From Flavobacterium fluvii (GTDB taxonomy: Bacteria; Bacteroidota; Bacteroidia; Flavobacteriales; Flavobacteriaceae): 64,000 nucleotides of DNA. Below, one piece after another: positions 17,721 to 25,939 of this stretch (position 1 is the stretch's first letter; each line of letters starts with the position of its first letter). The stretch covers positions 62,001 to 126,000 of the forward strand of contig NZ_FQWB01000001.1 in NCBI RefSeq assembly GCF_900129545.1, written 5' to 3'. The notes below the pieces were generated by a model. That model searched no databases and had not been told where the DNA came from. It saw nothing but the letters and a program-made list of their open reading frames with translations. Position numbers and translations under genes: made by a program.

Positions 17721-18350
17721 ATGTCAGAAGAAACTTCATTACTACTACAAAGCGCTATTTTATTCCTCCTTATTTTGGGATATACGGCCTATTTATTCAA
17801 TACGAGAAGAAAATTACTAAAACAAAAACGAGAAGAAAAAAATGGCTCCTCTTCAAATTCTCCAGAGACCATAAGCGCTATTATAAAAAAATTATCAGAA
17901 GAAAAATTAAAAGAACGCGCCATTAATGCGGACAAGATAATGGATCAAAGTGACGATGAAATGACGTATGCCATTGATTTACCATCGGATATTGAACTTG
18001 TGGAAACCGATTCTTGTTTATTGATTAAAGGTCCCGTGGAAAGTATTGCCAAAATCTGTGATGAATTCTCCTATATGGAACAACTTCCTGACGGTTTCTG
18101 TGCCACACTTGGCGATTGGAGACTATTTATTCTCGAATATACCCCACAAAGCAGCCTTGAACATAAAACGGTTGTAATGCCGGCTGACCATTGGTTGTTC
18201 ATGTCTTGCAAATTAAGGGACAGCATTTATGCCGAAGACATACATCCGTATAATTATGTTTATGAACCATTTACCTTCAAGAGAGTGTTGGAATACGGCA
18301 TTGGGGCTGAAGCAACAGATTATGCCGAATATAATAGCGAAAGACTTTAA
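17721..18350 (+). CDS. Unrecognised membrane-anchored protein of the accessory island
   Basis: This 209-residue protein has one N-terminal membrane segment (LLLQSAILFLLILGYTAYLF) followed by a basic stop-transfer stretch, a Lys/Glu-rich coiled region (to about 75) and a globular C-terminal domain. That domain has notable Trp, Asp and Cys residues (TLGDWRLFILEY, PADHWLFMSCKLRDS). No family is recognised. It lies between the two WG-repeat genes. A membrane-tethered immunity or sensor role is possible but unsupported. Confidence 0.6.
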   Translation: MSEETSLLLQSAILFLLILGYTAYLFNTRRKLLKQKREEKNGSSSNSPETISAIIKKLSEEKLKERAINADKIMDQSDDEMTYAIDLPSDIELVETDSCLLIKGPVESIAKICDEFSYMEQLPDGFCATLGDWRLFILEYTPQSSLEHKTVVMPADHWLFMSCKLRDSIYAEDIHPYNYVYEPFTFKRVLEYGIGAEATDYAEYNSERL

Positions 18351-18432
18351 AACAAATAGGACTTCTGATGAAATTCATGTAACTCTCATTATTAAAGCAG
18401 AAAATTAAAATCAATTCATTAAAAATAAAAAC

Positions 18433-19089
18433 ATGAAAAAACTACTACTGCTTTGCTTTCTATTGGCAATTTTATTTAATGCAAAAGCTCAAGACTTGAT
18501 ACGCTTTGATTCCGAAGGAAAGATTGGTTTTAAAAATCAACAGGGCGAAATTGTTATTCCTGCTGATACTTATTATCCGGATAGTTTCCATGATGGGTTA
18601 CTAACGATACAGATAAATGATAAATACGGTGGTATCAATATAAACGGAAGAATTGTTGTTCCATTCAAGTATGACTATATTACTGATTTTTATAAAGGAT
18701 ATGCAGCAGTTTTATTAGATAATACAGTTCGAATTATCGATGTATCTGGAAAAGAAGTTAAGAAATTAAAATATACCAGATTGGGATGGTACAAAGATGA
18801 CATTGTAAATGTTGGCTTGGATGATAAATTTGGAAGAATTTATATAGCTACAGGAGAAGAAATTATCCCACCAATTTATGAGAGTATACCAAGATTCTAT
18901 AAAGAAGAATATGGTTTTATCACAAGAGCTCAGTTAAACGGTAAATGGGGATTTATAGACAAACTAGGAAACGTAATTGTGCCAATAGAATATGACAGTG
19001 TTAGATATTATTCCAATGGACAATTAAGAGCGACTAAAGATGGAAAAGACTTTTATTTCGATAAAACCGGAAAAAAAATAGAAAAATAA
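18433..19089 (+). CDS. WG repeat-containing exported protein (paralogue 2)
   Basis: This 218-residue protein has a signal peptide (LLLCFLLAILFNAKAQ) and about four WG-type repeats, including KWGFIDKLGNVIVPIEYDS. Its opening, FDSEGKIGFKNQQGEIVIP, parallels FESEGKYGFKNNAGDIVLP of the 16814-17671 protein, so the two arose by duplication. It is shorter by about one repeat. The upstream 80 bp are AT-rich without a clear promoter. Confidence 0.8.
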   Translation: MKKLLLLCFLLAILFNAKAQDLIRFDSEGKIGFKNQQGEIVIPADTYYPDSFHDGLLTIQINDKYGGININGRIVVPFKYDYITDFYKGYAAVLLDNTVRIIDVSGKEVKKLKYTRLGWYKDDIVNVGLDDKFGRIYIATGEEIIPPIYESIPRFYKEEYGFITRAQLNGKWGFIDKLGNVIVPIEYDSVRYYSNGQLRATKDGKDFYFDKTGKKIEK

Positions 19090-19130
19090 ACCTGTTGAAT
19101 TTTGAATTTGAAGAAAATAAAAAAACAAAT

Positions 19131-19400
19131 ATGACACAACTCTTTAGTGAAGCTTTTGACACCTACATCCTGAACCAAAAAGTAATCGCCTGGGGATTTC
19201 AACACGAAACAAAAGTACTCTTGCCAAATGGCTATTATGCTTTTCCCTCGGGCTATTTTACCGAATATGAAAATGGGTATAAAATGATAGCCAGTGGAGC
19301 AACACTTCACAAAACAGATATTCAGGAAGCCATGATTCTGGATCCTGATGGAGTTCCAATTGCCCGAGATACCGAAGATACGATATACGGAAAATATTAG
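19131..19400 (+). CDS. Unrecognised 89-residue protein of the accessory island
   Basis: The ATG at 19131 is preferred over an upstream TTG at 19095 because it follows an A-rich stretch and opens a compact protein. The product has no signal peptide or membrane segment and is rich in Tyr, Gly and acidic residues (LLPNGYYAFPSGYFTEYENGY). It has the acidic character common among immunity proteins. No family is recognised. It lies between a WG-repeat gene and the second LRR-like gene. Confidence 0.55.
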   Translation: MTQLFSEAFDTYILNQKVIAWGFQHETKVLLPNGYYAFPSGYFTEYENGYKMIASGATLHKTDIQEAMILDPDGVPIARDTEDTIYGKY

Positions 19401-19447
19401 ACCTCTATTCAAAAATACAGATCAACTAAAACTAAACTGGTTTAGCC

Positions 19448-19942
19448 ATGCATTTAAAAGGTAAAGAAAAACACTTTTGGAGAAGCTACTTCAACATTGG
19501 CAGTCTGGCTGATATTCCTTCGGAAATGGGTCGTTTCAGAGCTATTGATGATGACGTGGACGACCAGGTGTTATTTTATTTGACCTCACGCATTCCAACT
19601 ATTTATTGCCTTTATTTCAAATTTACGAATGTGACCGACGAAGGCGTAAAGTATATCTCTACTACTCAAAATTTAGAAGAACTTACTTTAAGAGATCATA
19701 AAGACATCACGAACGAATCTATTCCCTATCTCAACAAATTAGTTGATTTAGAGTATTTGGATATCTTGAAAACTAAAATCCAATTAGAAGATTTGCCGGG
19801 ATTATTCAGTCTTCAAAAATTAAAAGAGCTGTATGTTACTTCCGAAAATCTTGATAAAGAATACCTCCTGGAACATGTTATCACAATGAAAGAAATACTG
19901 CCCAACTGTATTTTATACATCAATTATGAGAGTTATGAATAA
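19448..19942 (+). CDS. Leucine-rich-repeat-like cytoplasmic protein (paralogue 2)
   Basis: This 164-residue paralogue of the 15688-16212 product shares the N-terminal LKG-EK-FW pattern, an Asp-rich stretch, TDEGVKYIS, IPYLNKLVDLEYLDI, a third LRR-like unit and a closing LLEHVITMKEILPNC. There is no signal peptide. It is the last gene of the island, ending 9 bp before the stop of the converging tsaB. The two copies at opposite ends of the island point to growth by duplication. Confidence 0.7.
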   Translation: MHLKGKEKHFWRSYFNIGSLADIPSEMGRFRAIDDDVDDQVLFYLTSRIPTIYCLYFKFTNVTDEGVKYISTTQNLEELTLRDHKDITNESIPYLNKLVDLEYLDILKTKIQLEDLPGLFSLQKLKELYVTSENLDKEYLLEHVITMKEILPNCILYINYESYE

Positions 19943-19951
19943 AATATGAAA

Positions 19952-20620
19952 TTATTTCTTCGAAACAGTCATCATAAAGTCCTTCAAATAATACGGTTCA
20001 AAATAAGCAACATCCACGGTCTCGTTTTTTTGGTATTTTTCAAAACTCAGCCAACTCATTTCTTTTGCCGAAGGAAATTTGATTTTTTCCAAAAAGACAT
20101 AATTTTCCTTGGTTAAAACCGGTTTGCATTTCTCTGCACAATCGCCAACAAAATAGATTGTTTCCTGTAAATCTTCAAAAGAGTTTTCGGTGATGATTTC
20201 GGCTTGAACGGCTCTTTTATTTTCAAAATTTGGAGTAAAAACAGCACTGTACACTTCCATTCTTCGAGCATCCAGCATTGGAATTATCAATCCATTGGAA
20301 ACACTGGCTTGCGACGCCAAAACCTGCAAAGTATCCACGGCAATCAAGGGAACGCCCAAGGCAAAACACAAGCCTTTTGCGGCAGAAACGCCAATACGCA
20401 ATCCTGTGTATGAACCCGGACCTTGACTCACGGCCACCGCCGATATGTCTTGGAAAACAATCCCTGCTTCCTTGATGATTTCTTCTATAAAAACGTGCAA
20501 ACGTTCAGCGTGGGAATAGCCTTCTTCCGCAATTTCTTTGCATAAAATTGTTTTTCCTTCTTTTGCCAAAGCAACAGAACAATTCTTGGTAGCGGTTTCG
20601 ATGTTTAAAATATAAGACAA
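19952..20620 (-). CDS. tsaB: tRNA threonylcarbamoyladenosine biosynthesis protein TsaB
   Basis: This 222-residue TsaB partners TsaD in making the universal t6A37 tRNA modification. It has the ASKHA-fold start SYILNIETATKNCSVAL and the motif SQGPGSYTGLRIG. The chosen start is a TTG at 20620, because it places this conserved N-terminus at residue 1. The frame stays open to another TTG at 20668, which would add 16 residues without family resemblance. Its 3' end is the apparent insertion point of the island at 15-19.95 kb. Confidence 0.92.
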   Translation of the reverse strand: MSYILNIETATKNCSVALAKEGKTILCKEIAEEGYSHAERLHVFIEEIIKEAGIVFQDISAVAVSQGPGSYTGLRIGVSAAKGLCFALGVPLIAVDTLQVLASQASVSNGLIIPMLDARRMEVYSAVFTPNFENKRAVQAEIITENSFEDLQETIYFVGDCAEKCKPVLTKENYVFLEKIKFPSAKEMSWLSFEKYQKNETVDVAYFEPYYLKDFMMTVSKK

Positions 20621-20680
20621 AATGGATCTAGGATTTAGTATTTGAATTCTATGATTTTTACTTTTCAAATCATCATTCCG

Positions 20681-20714
20681 AAAAAGGAGGAATCCCGTTA
20701 TGAGATTCCTCCTT
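20681..20714 (-). terminator. Terminator of the export operon
   Basis: AAGGAGGAATC (20684-20694) and GATTCCTCCTT (20704-20714) form an 11-bp stem followed on the minus strand by a short T run. It lies 60 bp beyond the stop of the last gene of the leftward export operon. Confidence 0.7.
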
Positions 20715-20771
20715 CGTCAAATGACAAGTTCGTATTATAATTTTTGCAAAGTTATAAATTACAAACAACTA

Positions 20772-22058
20772 TTACTTCTTATCTTCTGTTTTTTCCGTGG
20801 TTACTTTATCGCCGGAATTCAAATCCTTTGAAACTGTCGAATAAGGTCCCGTGATGACTACGTCCCCTTTTTTAAGTCCCGTAAGTACTTCAATATTGGT
20901 ATCGTCTTGAATTCCTGTTTTTATGATGCGAATTTTTGCTTTATCGCCCACTTTCACAAAAACACATTCCAATTTCTTTTCACTTTTTGGCGCTGCTTTT
21001 TTCTCGTCCTTATCTTCCACTTCAAATCCTTTTACGGCTGTCGTGTCTGATTTTACGACCACAGAACTAATTGGCACGGCCAAAATATTGGCTCTTGTTT
21101 TGGTAATGATGTCAACCGTTGCAGTCATTCCAGGTCTGAAAGGAGAATAAGTCACTGGTTTTCCTTCCAATAAATCTTGGTAGGACTCTTTCAAAATCCT
21201 GACTTTCACCTTGAAATTGGTCACTTGATCAGCCGTCAAAGTAGAACTTGCCGAATTGGAAATACTGGTAACAATCCCTTTGAATTGTTTTTTCAAATAA
21301 GCGTCAACTTCCACTTTGGCTTGGTCTCCCACTTTTATTTTTACGATGTCGTTTTCATTCACGTCAACTTCCACTTCCATATTATTCAGGTTGGCCACGC
21401 GAAGAATTTCGGTCCCCGCCATTTGTTGCGTTCCCAAAACTCGTTCTCCCAATTCCACGTTGAGCACGGAAATTGTTCCATCGGCTGGAGCATAAATCGT
21501 GGTTCTTCCTAGATTGTCCCTGGCTTCATTTACGGTTGCCGATGCACTTTGAACATTGAAATAAGCAGATTGTTTGTTGGCTTTGGCCACTTCAAAAGAG
21601 GCTACCGATTTGTCCCAATCCGACTTCGAAATAATTCCTTTGTTGAACAATGTTTTGTTTCTCTCGTAATTGGCTTTCGCCTCATTATAGGAAGCGTCGG
21701 CTTGAGTCAAACCTGATTTTGTTCCCGACAAATTGGCCACCGACCTGTTTAATCCAGAAGTATATAAATCAGGATTTATCTTTACCAACAAATCTCCTTT
21801 TTTCACTACCTGTCCTTCTTTTATTGGCAAATCGATAATTTCTCCGGAAACCATCGAAGCAATTTTCACTTCTATTTCGGGCTGGATTTTCCCGGTTGCC
21901 GAAACCGTTTCCACGATTGTCGTGCTGGCAACATTGGCAATTTCCACAGATTTTCCCTTGTCTTTATTCCCAATAACACCTGTTTTAGAAAGCACTATCA
22001 ATAACGCAATTAACGCAATGGCTCCGCCTATTAATATATAAATTGTTTTTTTTGACAT
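20772..22058 (-). CDS. Efflux periplasmic adaptor (membrane fusion) protein, MacA-like
   Basis: This 428-residue protein has an N-terminal membrane anchor (ILIGGAIALIALLIVL), a lipoyl/barrel-sandwich half (IDLPIKEGQVVKKGDLLVKI), an alpha-helical hairpin of about 90 residues and the second half (TIYAPADGTISVLNVELGERV). Beta-barrel and membrane-proximal domains follow. It should bridge the inner-membrane ABC permeases encoded upstream to the TolC-like protein encoded 7 bp upstream. A Lys/Glu/Asp-rich insert near 345-360 is not typical of short MacA proteins. Confidence 0.9.
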   Translation of the reverse strand: MSKKTIYILIGGAIALIALLIVLSKTGVIGNKDKGKSVEIANVASTTIVETVSATGKIQPEIEVKIASMVSGEIIDLPIKEGQVVKKGDLLVKINPDLYTSGLNRSVANLSGTKSGLTQADASYNEAKANYERNKTLFNKGIISKSDWDKSVASFEVAKANKQSAYFNVQSASATVNEARDNLGRTTIYAPADGTISVLNVELGERVLGTQQMAGTEILRVANLNNMEVEVDVNENDIVKIKVGDQAKVEVDAYLKKQFKGIVTSISNSASSTLTADQVTNFKVKVRILKESYQDLLEGKPVTYSPFRPGMTATVDIITKTRANILAVPISSVVVKSDTTAVKGFEVEDKDEKKAAPKSEKKLECVFVKVGDKAKIRIIKTGIQDDTNIEVLTGLKKGDVVITGPYSTVSKDLNSGDKVTTEKTEDKK

Positions 22059-22064
22059 GATGAA

Positions 22065-23429
22065 TTAGTTTTTTATGATTGGAATTCCAAAATAGAATTC
22101 CAGTATCTTTATTTTGAAAATATAGTCGTATTTGGTTCTAAGCACTTCGGATTGAGCATTGGAAAGCAGCGTTTGCGACTGGTTGAAATCGAAAGAATTC
22201 ATCATTCCCACGGCATATTTTTCTTTGGCATAATTATAAGCTTCTTCTCTTGCTTCCAAAGCCGAAAGAGCCGATTCATAAGCATTCAAACCGCCTTTGG
22301 CATCCGTGAATGCCGTGTAAACATTTCTTTGCAGGGAAAGTTCTTCTTGTTCGACCGCAATTTTCGATTTTTCCAGACTCACTTTCGAACGCTCCACATT
22401 ATTTCTTGCAGACCAACCATTAAAAATAGGAATCGACAATTGTGCGCCAAAAGCTTGTCCTTTGTTGTCCGTAAATTGTTGTCCGAATGGTGCTGCTGGA
22501 TGAGCCACAGCCACACCATTTGACACCGTATAAGTGTCGGCATACGAAATTCGGGTATTGAAATTGTAAAAACCTTGCAGTGTTGGTTGAAAACCACCCT
22601 TGGCAATGGCCACGTTTTTTTCGGCAATTTCCAGATTGGTTTTGGCAATTTTCAATTCCGTTCTTTGCTCCTTGGCCTTGTCGTAAATTGCGATTGGTGT
22701 TTGTGCCAAAATGTTGTTTTCGTCTTTGACGGAGGTATCGTCCGTCACGTCAAAATCATAAAACTCTTTTAACTGCAACAATTGTGACAAACTCAATTTT
22801 GAAATCAACAAAGCATTTTCGGCAGCGATAACTTTTTGGTTGTTCGAAGCAACGGTTGCTTTTATGTCCAACAAATCGCCTCTTGGCACAGAACCTGCTT
22901 TTACCAATTCTTCGGAACGAAGCAATTGTTTTTCGTTGATGCCTTTTTGTTCCTGTTGCACTTTTAAATTTTCTTTGTTGAAAAGCACTTGCAAGAAAGC
23001 ATTGGCCACATTTAGCGCCACATCTTCCTGCATTTTTGTCAATTGGTATTTTGCGGCAATAATCGAAAGATTGGCTTTTCGAAGCGCATTTTGATTCTGC
23101 AAACCTTTGTAAATATCAACGCCAACACCTGCACCCATTGAGGAATATTGGGTGGTTTGGTTTCGTAAAAGTCCAGTGGTCGGATCTTGGTTTAAACCCA
23201 CGTTCCAGGAGTGGGAAGCATTGGAATTCAAGGAAGGAATAAAATTCCCGATGGCTCCTTTTTTTTCTATTTCTGCCGTTTTGGTATCCAGTTCGGTTTG
23301 TTTGATGGAAATATTATTGTCAATTGCATATTTTACGCATTCTTCTAAGGTCCATTTTTTCGTTTGTGCCTGAATCGACAAGCTCAACAGCAAGATAAAA
23401 ACGAAAGGGATACAACTATTCTTTTTCAT
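22065..23429 (-). CDS. TolC family outer membrane efflux protein
   Basis: The protein has a signal peptide (CIPFVFILLLSLSIQAQ) and then WTLEECVKYAIDNNISIKQ, the standard opening of Bacteroidota TolC-like proteins. Two repeats of long coiled-coil helices and short strands follow. The ATG at 23429 is chosen because it begins directly at a normal signal peptide; the frame also opens 8 codons further upstream at 23453. About 454 residues. It provides the outer-membrane exit duct for the adjacent adaptor/ABC transporter genes. Confidence 0.92.
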   Translation of the reverse strand: MKKNSCIPFVFILLLSLSIQAQTKKWTLEECVKYAIDNNISIKQTELDTKTAEIEKKGAIGNFIPSLNSNASHSWNVGLNQDPTTGLLRNQTTQYSSMGAGVGVDIYKGLQNQNALRKANLSIIAAKYQLTKMQEDVALNVANAFLQVLFNKENLKVQQEQKGINEKQLLRSEELVKAGSVPRGDLLDIKATVASNNQKVIAAENALLISKLSLSQLLQLKEFYDFDVTDDTSVKDENNILAQTPIAIYDKAKEQRTELKIAKTNLEIAEKNVAIAKGGFQPTLQGFYNFNTRISYADTYTVSNGVAVAHPAAPFGQQFTDNKGQAFGAQLSIPIFNGWSARNNVERSKVSLEKSKIAVEQEELSLQRNVYTAFTDAKGGLNAYESALSALEAREEAYNYAKEKYAVGMMNSFDFNQSQTLLSNAQSEVLRTKYDYIFKIKILEFYFGIPIIKN

Positions 23430-23510
23430 ATATTTTGAATAAAAGCGTAGCAAAGATACTACACAAATTTAACATTGTTTTTAAAACTGAATTTCTTTTT
23501 CGAGATACGC

Positions 23511-24626
23511 TTATGGTTTTTTCTCTTCTGTTTTCAAGCCTTGATTCCAAACTTTTATTTTGTCGGAAGCCTTGATTCCACTTTTGATTTCAACATAAAT
23601 TCCGTCGCTTACACCAAGCGTTATGTCTTTTCTTTGAAACTTTTGTGGTGCAGTTTGAACTTCAACGTATGGTTTCAGGGTCTTTTTATCAAACTGGACC
23701 AATGATTCTTTTACCGCCGACACTTTATCCGCTTTTTCCAATATAATGGATGCATTGGCACTCAATCCAGCTCTAATGAAAGTATTGTCTCTGTTGGTTA
23801 GCGTAGCTTTGATTTCAAATTGAATAGCTCCATTTTCGGTTTTCCCTTTTGGTGCAATATCGGTCAAGACAGCCGTAAACTTTTTATTTTCAATAGCTCC
23901 AACCGTAATTTCAATAGGCATATTTAATTTTATCTTCCCAACTTCAGATTCATCAACCTTGCCCACGAATATCATTCTTCCAACATCTGCAACACTGGCA
24001 ATAGTGGTTCCTTCATTGAAATTATTGCTTTCAATTACCTGGTTCCCCACTTTTACCGGAACGTCAAGCACCATTCCGTTTACAGTTGAACGAATCAACG
24101 TATTGGCATAATTCCCTAATCCAGAACTGGTTCCTGTTTTTACGATATCAAATCCTTGAACCGATGCGCTATAATTTTGTTTGGCTTGTTTGTAAGCCAA
24201 TTGAGCCGCATCAAAATCATTGGCAGAAATAACACCTTTGTCGAACAAGGTTTTTTGTCTTTGAAACAATTTTTCTTGATTGTCCAAATTTATTTTGGCA
24301 GTTTGAACCTGATTCTGGGAATTGCTTAAACTGGAAACATTGGCTACCACTTTAATTTTGGCAATCATGTCGCCTGCTTTGACAGATTCACCTGCTTTAA
24401 TATACACGGCTTCAATGATTCCGGAAATATTTGGCTTAATCAACACTTCTTCGTCAGGAACAATATTTCCCGTGGCGAGTGTGCTTTTCACGATCGTTTT
24501 TACTTCTACTTTATCGGTTTCAAAAACGATAGGAGATTCCTGGTTTTTGGCATATAAATAATATAGCGCCCCGAAAAAAACTATTGCAATTAAAATCAAT
24601 ATGGTTATGGTTACTCCTTTTTTCAT
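23511..24626 (-). CDS. Efflux periplasmic adaptor protein, second copy
   Basis: This 371-residue protein has an N-terminal anchor (ITILILIAIVFFGALYYLYA) and the same two lipoyl halves (IIEAVYIKAGESVKAGDMIAKI and later GMVLDVPVKVGNQV) around a shorter hairpin. It is divergent from the adaptor at 20772 and retained in the same operon, between permease and TolC genes. It may form mixed hexamers with the other adaptor or pair with one of the two permeases. Confidence 0.9.
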   Translation of the reverse strand: MKKGVTITILILIAIVFFGALYYLYAKNQESPIVFETDKVEVKTIVKSTLATGNIVPDEEVLIKPNISGIIEAVYIKAGESVKAGDMIAKIKVVANVSSLSNSQNQVQTAKINLDNQEKLFQRQKTLFDKGVISANDFDAAQLAYKQAKQNYSASVQGFDIVKTGTSSGLGNYANTLIRSTVNGMVLDVPVKVGNQVIESNNFNEGTTIASVADVGRMIFVGKVDESEVGKIKLNMPIEITVGAIENKKFTAVLTDIAPKGKTENGAIQFEIKATLTNRDNTFIRAGLSANASIILEKADKVSAVKESLVQFDKKTLKPYVEVQTAPQKFQRKDITLGVSDGIYVEIKSGIKASDKIKVWNQGLKTEEKKP

Positions 24627-24671
24627 TTTCTAAATTTTTTATTCGATTATTATTGTTTTTTGATTGAGTTC

Positions 24672-25937
24672 TTATTCAGCTCTTAAAGCATCTACTGGTT
24701 TTACATTTATGGCAGTCTGTGCCGGGATGAACCCAGCCAATAATCCGGAGCCCACTAAAATTAGCAAGGCAATAAAAACAACCACTAAATCTACGCTTGG
24801 ATTAATAAACATCATCCCGTCTGTAGGCATTGTTGACAAAACCATGTTCAATATGGCCAGCAAGCCCGTTGCCACGGCGATACCAAACATCCCTGCTATT
24901 ATGGTCAGGAAAATGGCTTCCAATAATATCTGGGAACGAATGGCGCCGGGTGTTGCTCCCAATGCTCGTCTGATTCCTATTTCATTGGTTCGTTCTTTCA
25001 CGACAATCAGCATAATGTTTGAAATTCCAATAATTCCAGACAGCAACACTAAAGTCCCAACAAAATAAGCGATGAATTTAAGAACATTGAAGAGATCCTG
25101 CACCTTTTGAAATTCAGCGAACAAGTCAAAATTACCAACTGCTCTTTCATCGTCCGGATGAATAGAATGTCTTTCTCTCATAAATGCCAAAATACCTGGC
25201 TTAAGCTCTGTTATTGATGCATCATCATTAGCGGTAATGGCCATCCAGCCCACTTCATCCCCAAAATTAAAGGCTTGCTGAAAAGTGGTGAAAGGGATGA
25301 AAATACTTTTTTGTGCCTCTTCTGCATTTCCATTATTATTCCCTTTCTTTTTATAAACCCCAACCACCATAAAATTGACACCATTTATTTTGATGTATGT
25401 CCCGATGACTTCTTCGGCATTCAGGTACAATTCTTTGATAACGCCACTGCCTATAATTGCTACTTTTCGTCTTGACACTATATCCTGCTGATTTACAAAA
25501 CGCCCTTTTACAATCTCCATTTGCTCTTGCTTTACTAATTCAGGATAATCTCCATAAATAGTATAAGCTCCAGTTTTTGTTCCTCTAACCACATTGCTCA
25601 CACCATTAAAATCTCCTAATTGGTTGCGGGGAGACACATACAATAAATCCGGGAATTTTTGTTTTAAAGCGTCAACATCACTGTTTCTAAAATCATAACG
25701 ACGGGTTTTCGGCAATCCTTTATAAGCTTTTGAAGTAGTTTGCGTCCACATAAACATGGTGTTTGTGGCAATGCCGTCAAACCCTTTTTTTACCCCATTT
25801 TCCAATCCATTTGAAGCAGCCAACAATATCACCAAGATGAATATTCCCCAAAACACCCCGAAAGCGGTAAGAACCGTTCGAAAAGTATTGGCGGTCAACG
25901 CTTCTAAAATTTCATTCCATTTTTCTCTGTCAAACAT
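24672..25937 (-). CDS. MacB-type ABC transporter permease (1)
   Basis: This 421-residue protein has one N-terminal membrane segment, a large periplasmic MacB-PCD domain (about 45-260) and three C-terminal segments typical of FtsX/MacB permeases. The cytoplasmic loop VKERTNEIGIRRALGATPGAI is present. No ATPase domain is fused; the separate ATPase at 27177 serves it. It is tandem to the second permease, with a 2-bp gap. Confidence 0.92.
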   Translation of the reverse strand: MFDREKWNEILEALTANTFRTVLTAFGVFWGIFILVILLAASNGLENGVKKGFDGIATNTMFMWTQTTSKAYKGLPKTRRYDFRNSDVDALKQKFPDLLYVSPRNQLGDFNGVSNVVRGTKTGAYTIYGDYPELVKQEQMEIVKGRFVNQQDIVSRRKVAIIGSGVIKELYLNAEEVIGTYIKINGVNFMVVGVYKKKGNNNGNAEEAQKSIFIPFTTFQQAFNFGDEVGWMAITANDDASITELKPGILAFMRERHSIHPDDERAVGNFDLFAEFQKVQDLFNVLKFIAYFVGTLVLLSGIIGISNIMLIVVKERTNEIGIRRALGATPGAIRSQILLEAIFLTIIAGMFGIAVATGLLAILNMVLSTMPTDGMMFINPSVDLVVVFIALLILVGSGLLAGFIPAQTAINVKPVDALRAE

Positions 25938-25939
25938 AA

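Noticed and set aside
14970..19951. Integrative element with its own integrase at the tsaB end
   Set aside because: No integrase, recombinase, relaxase or phage gene lies between the two tsaB ends. The island is described only as flanked by a duplicated tsaB end.
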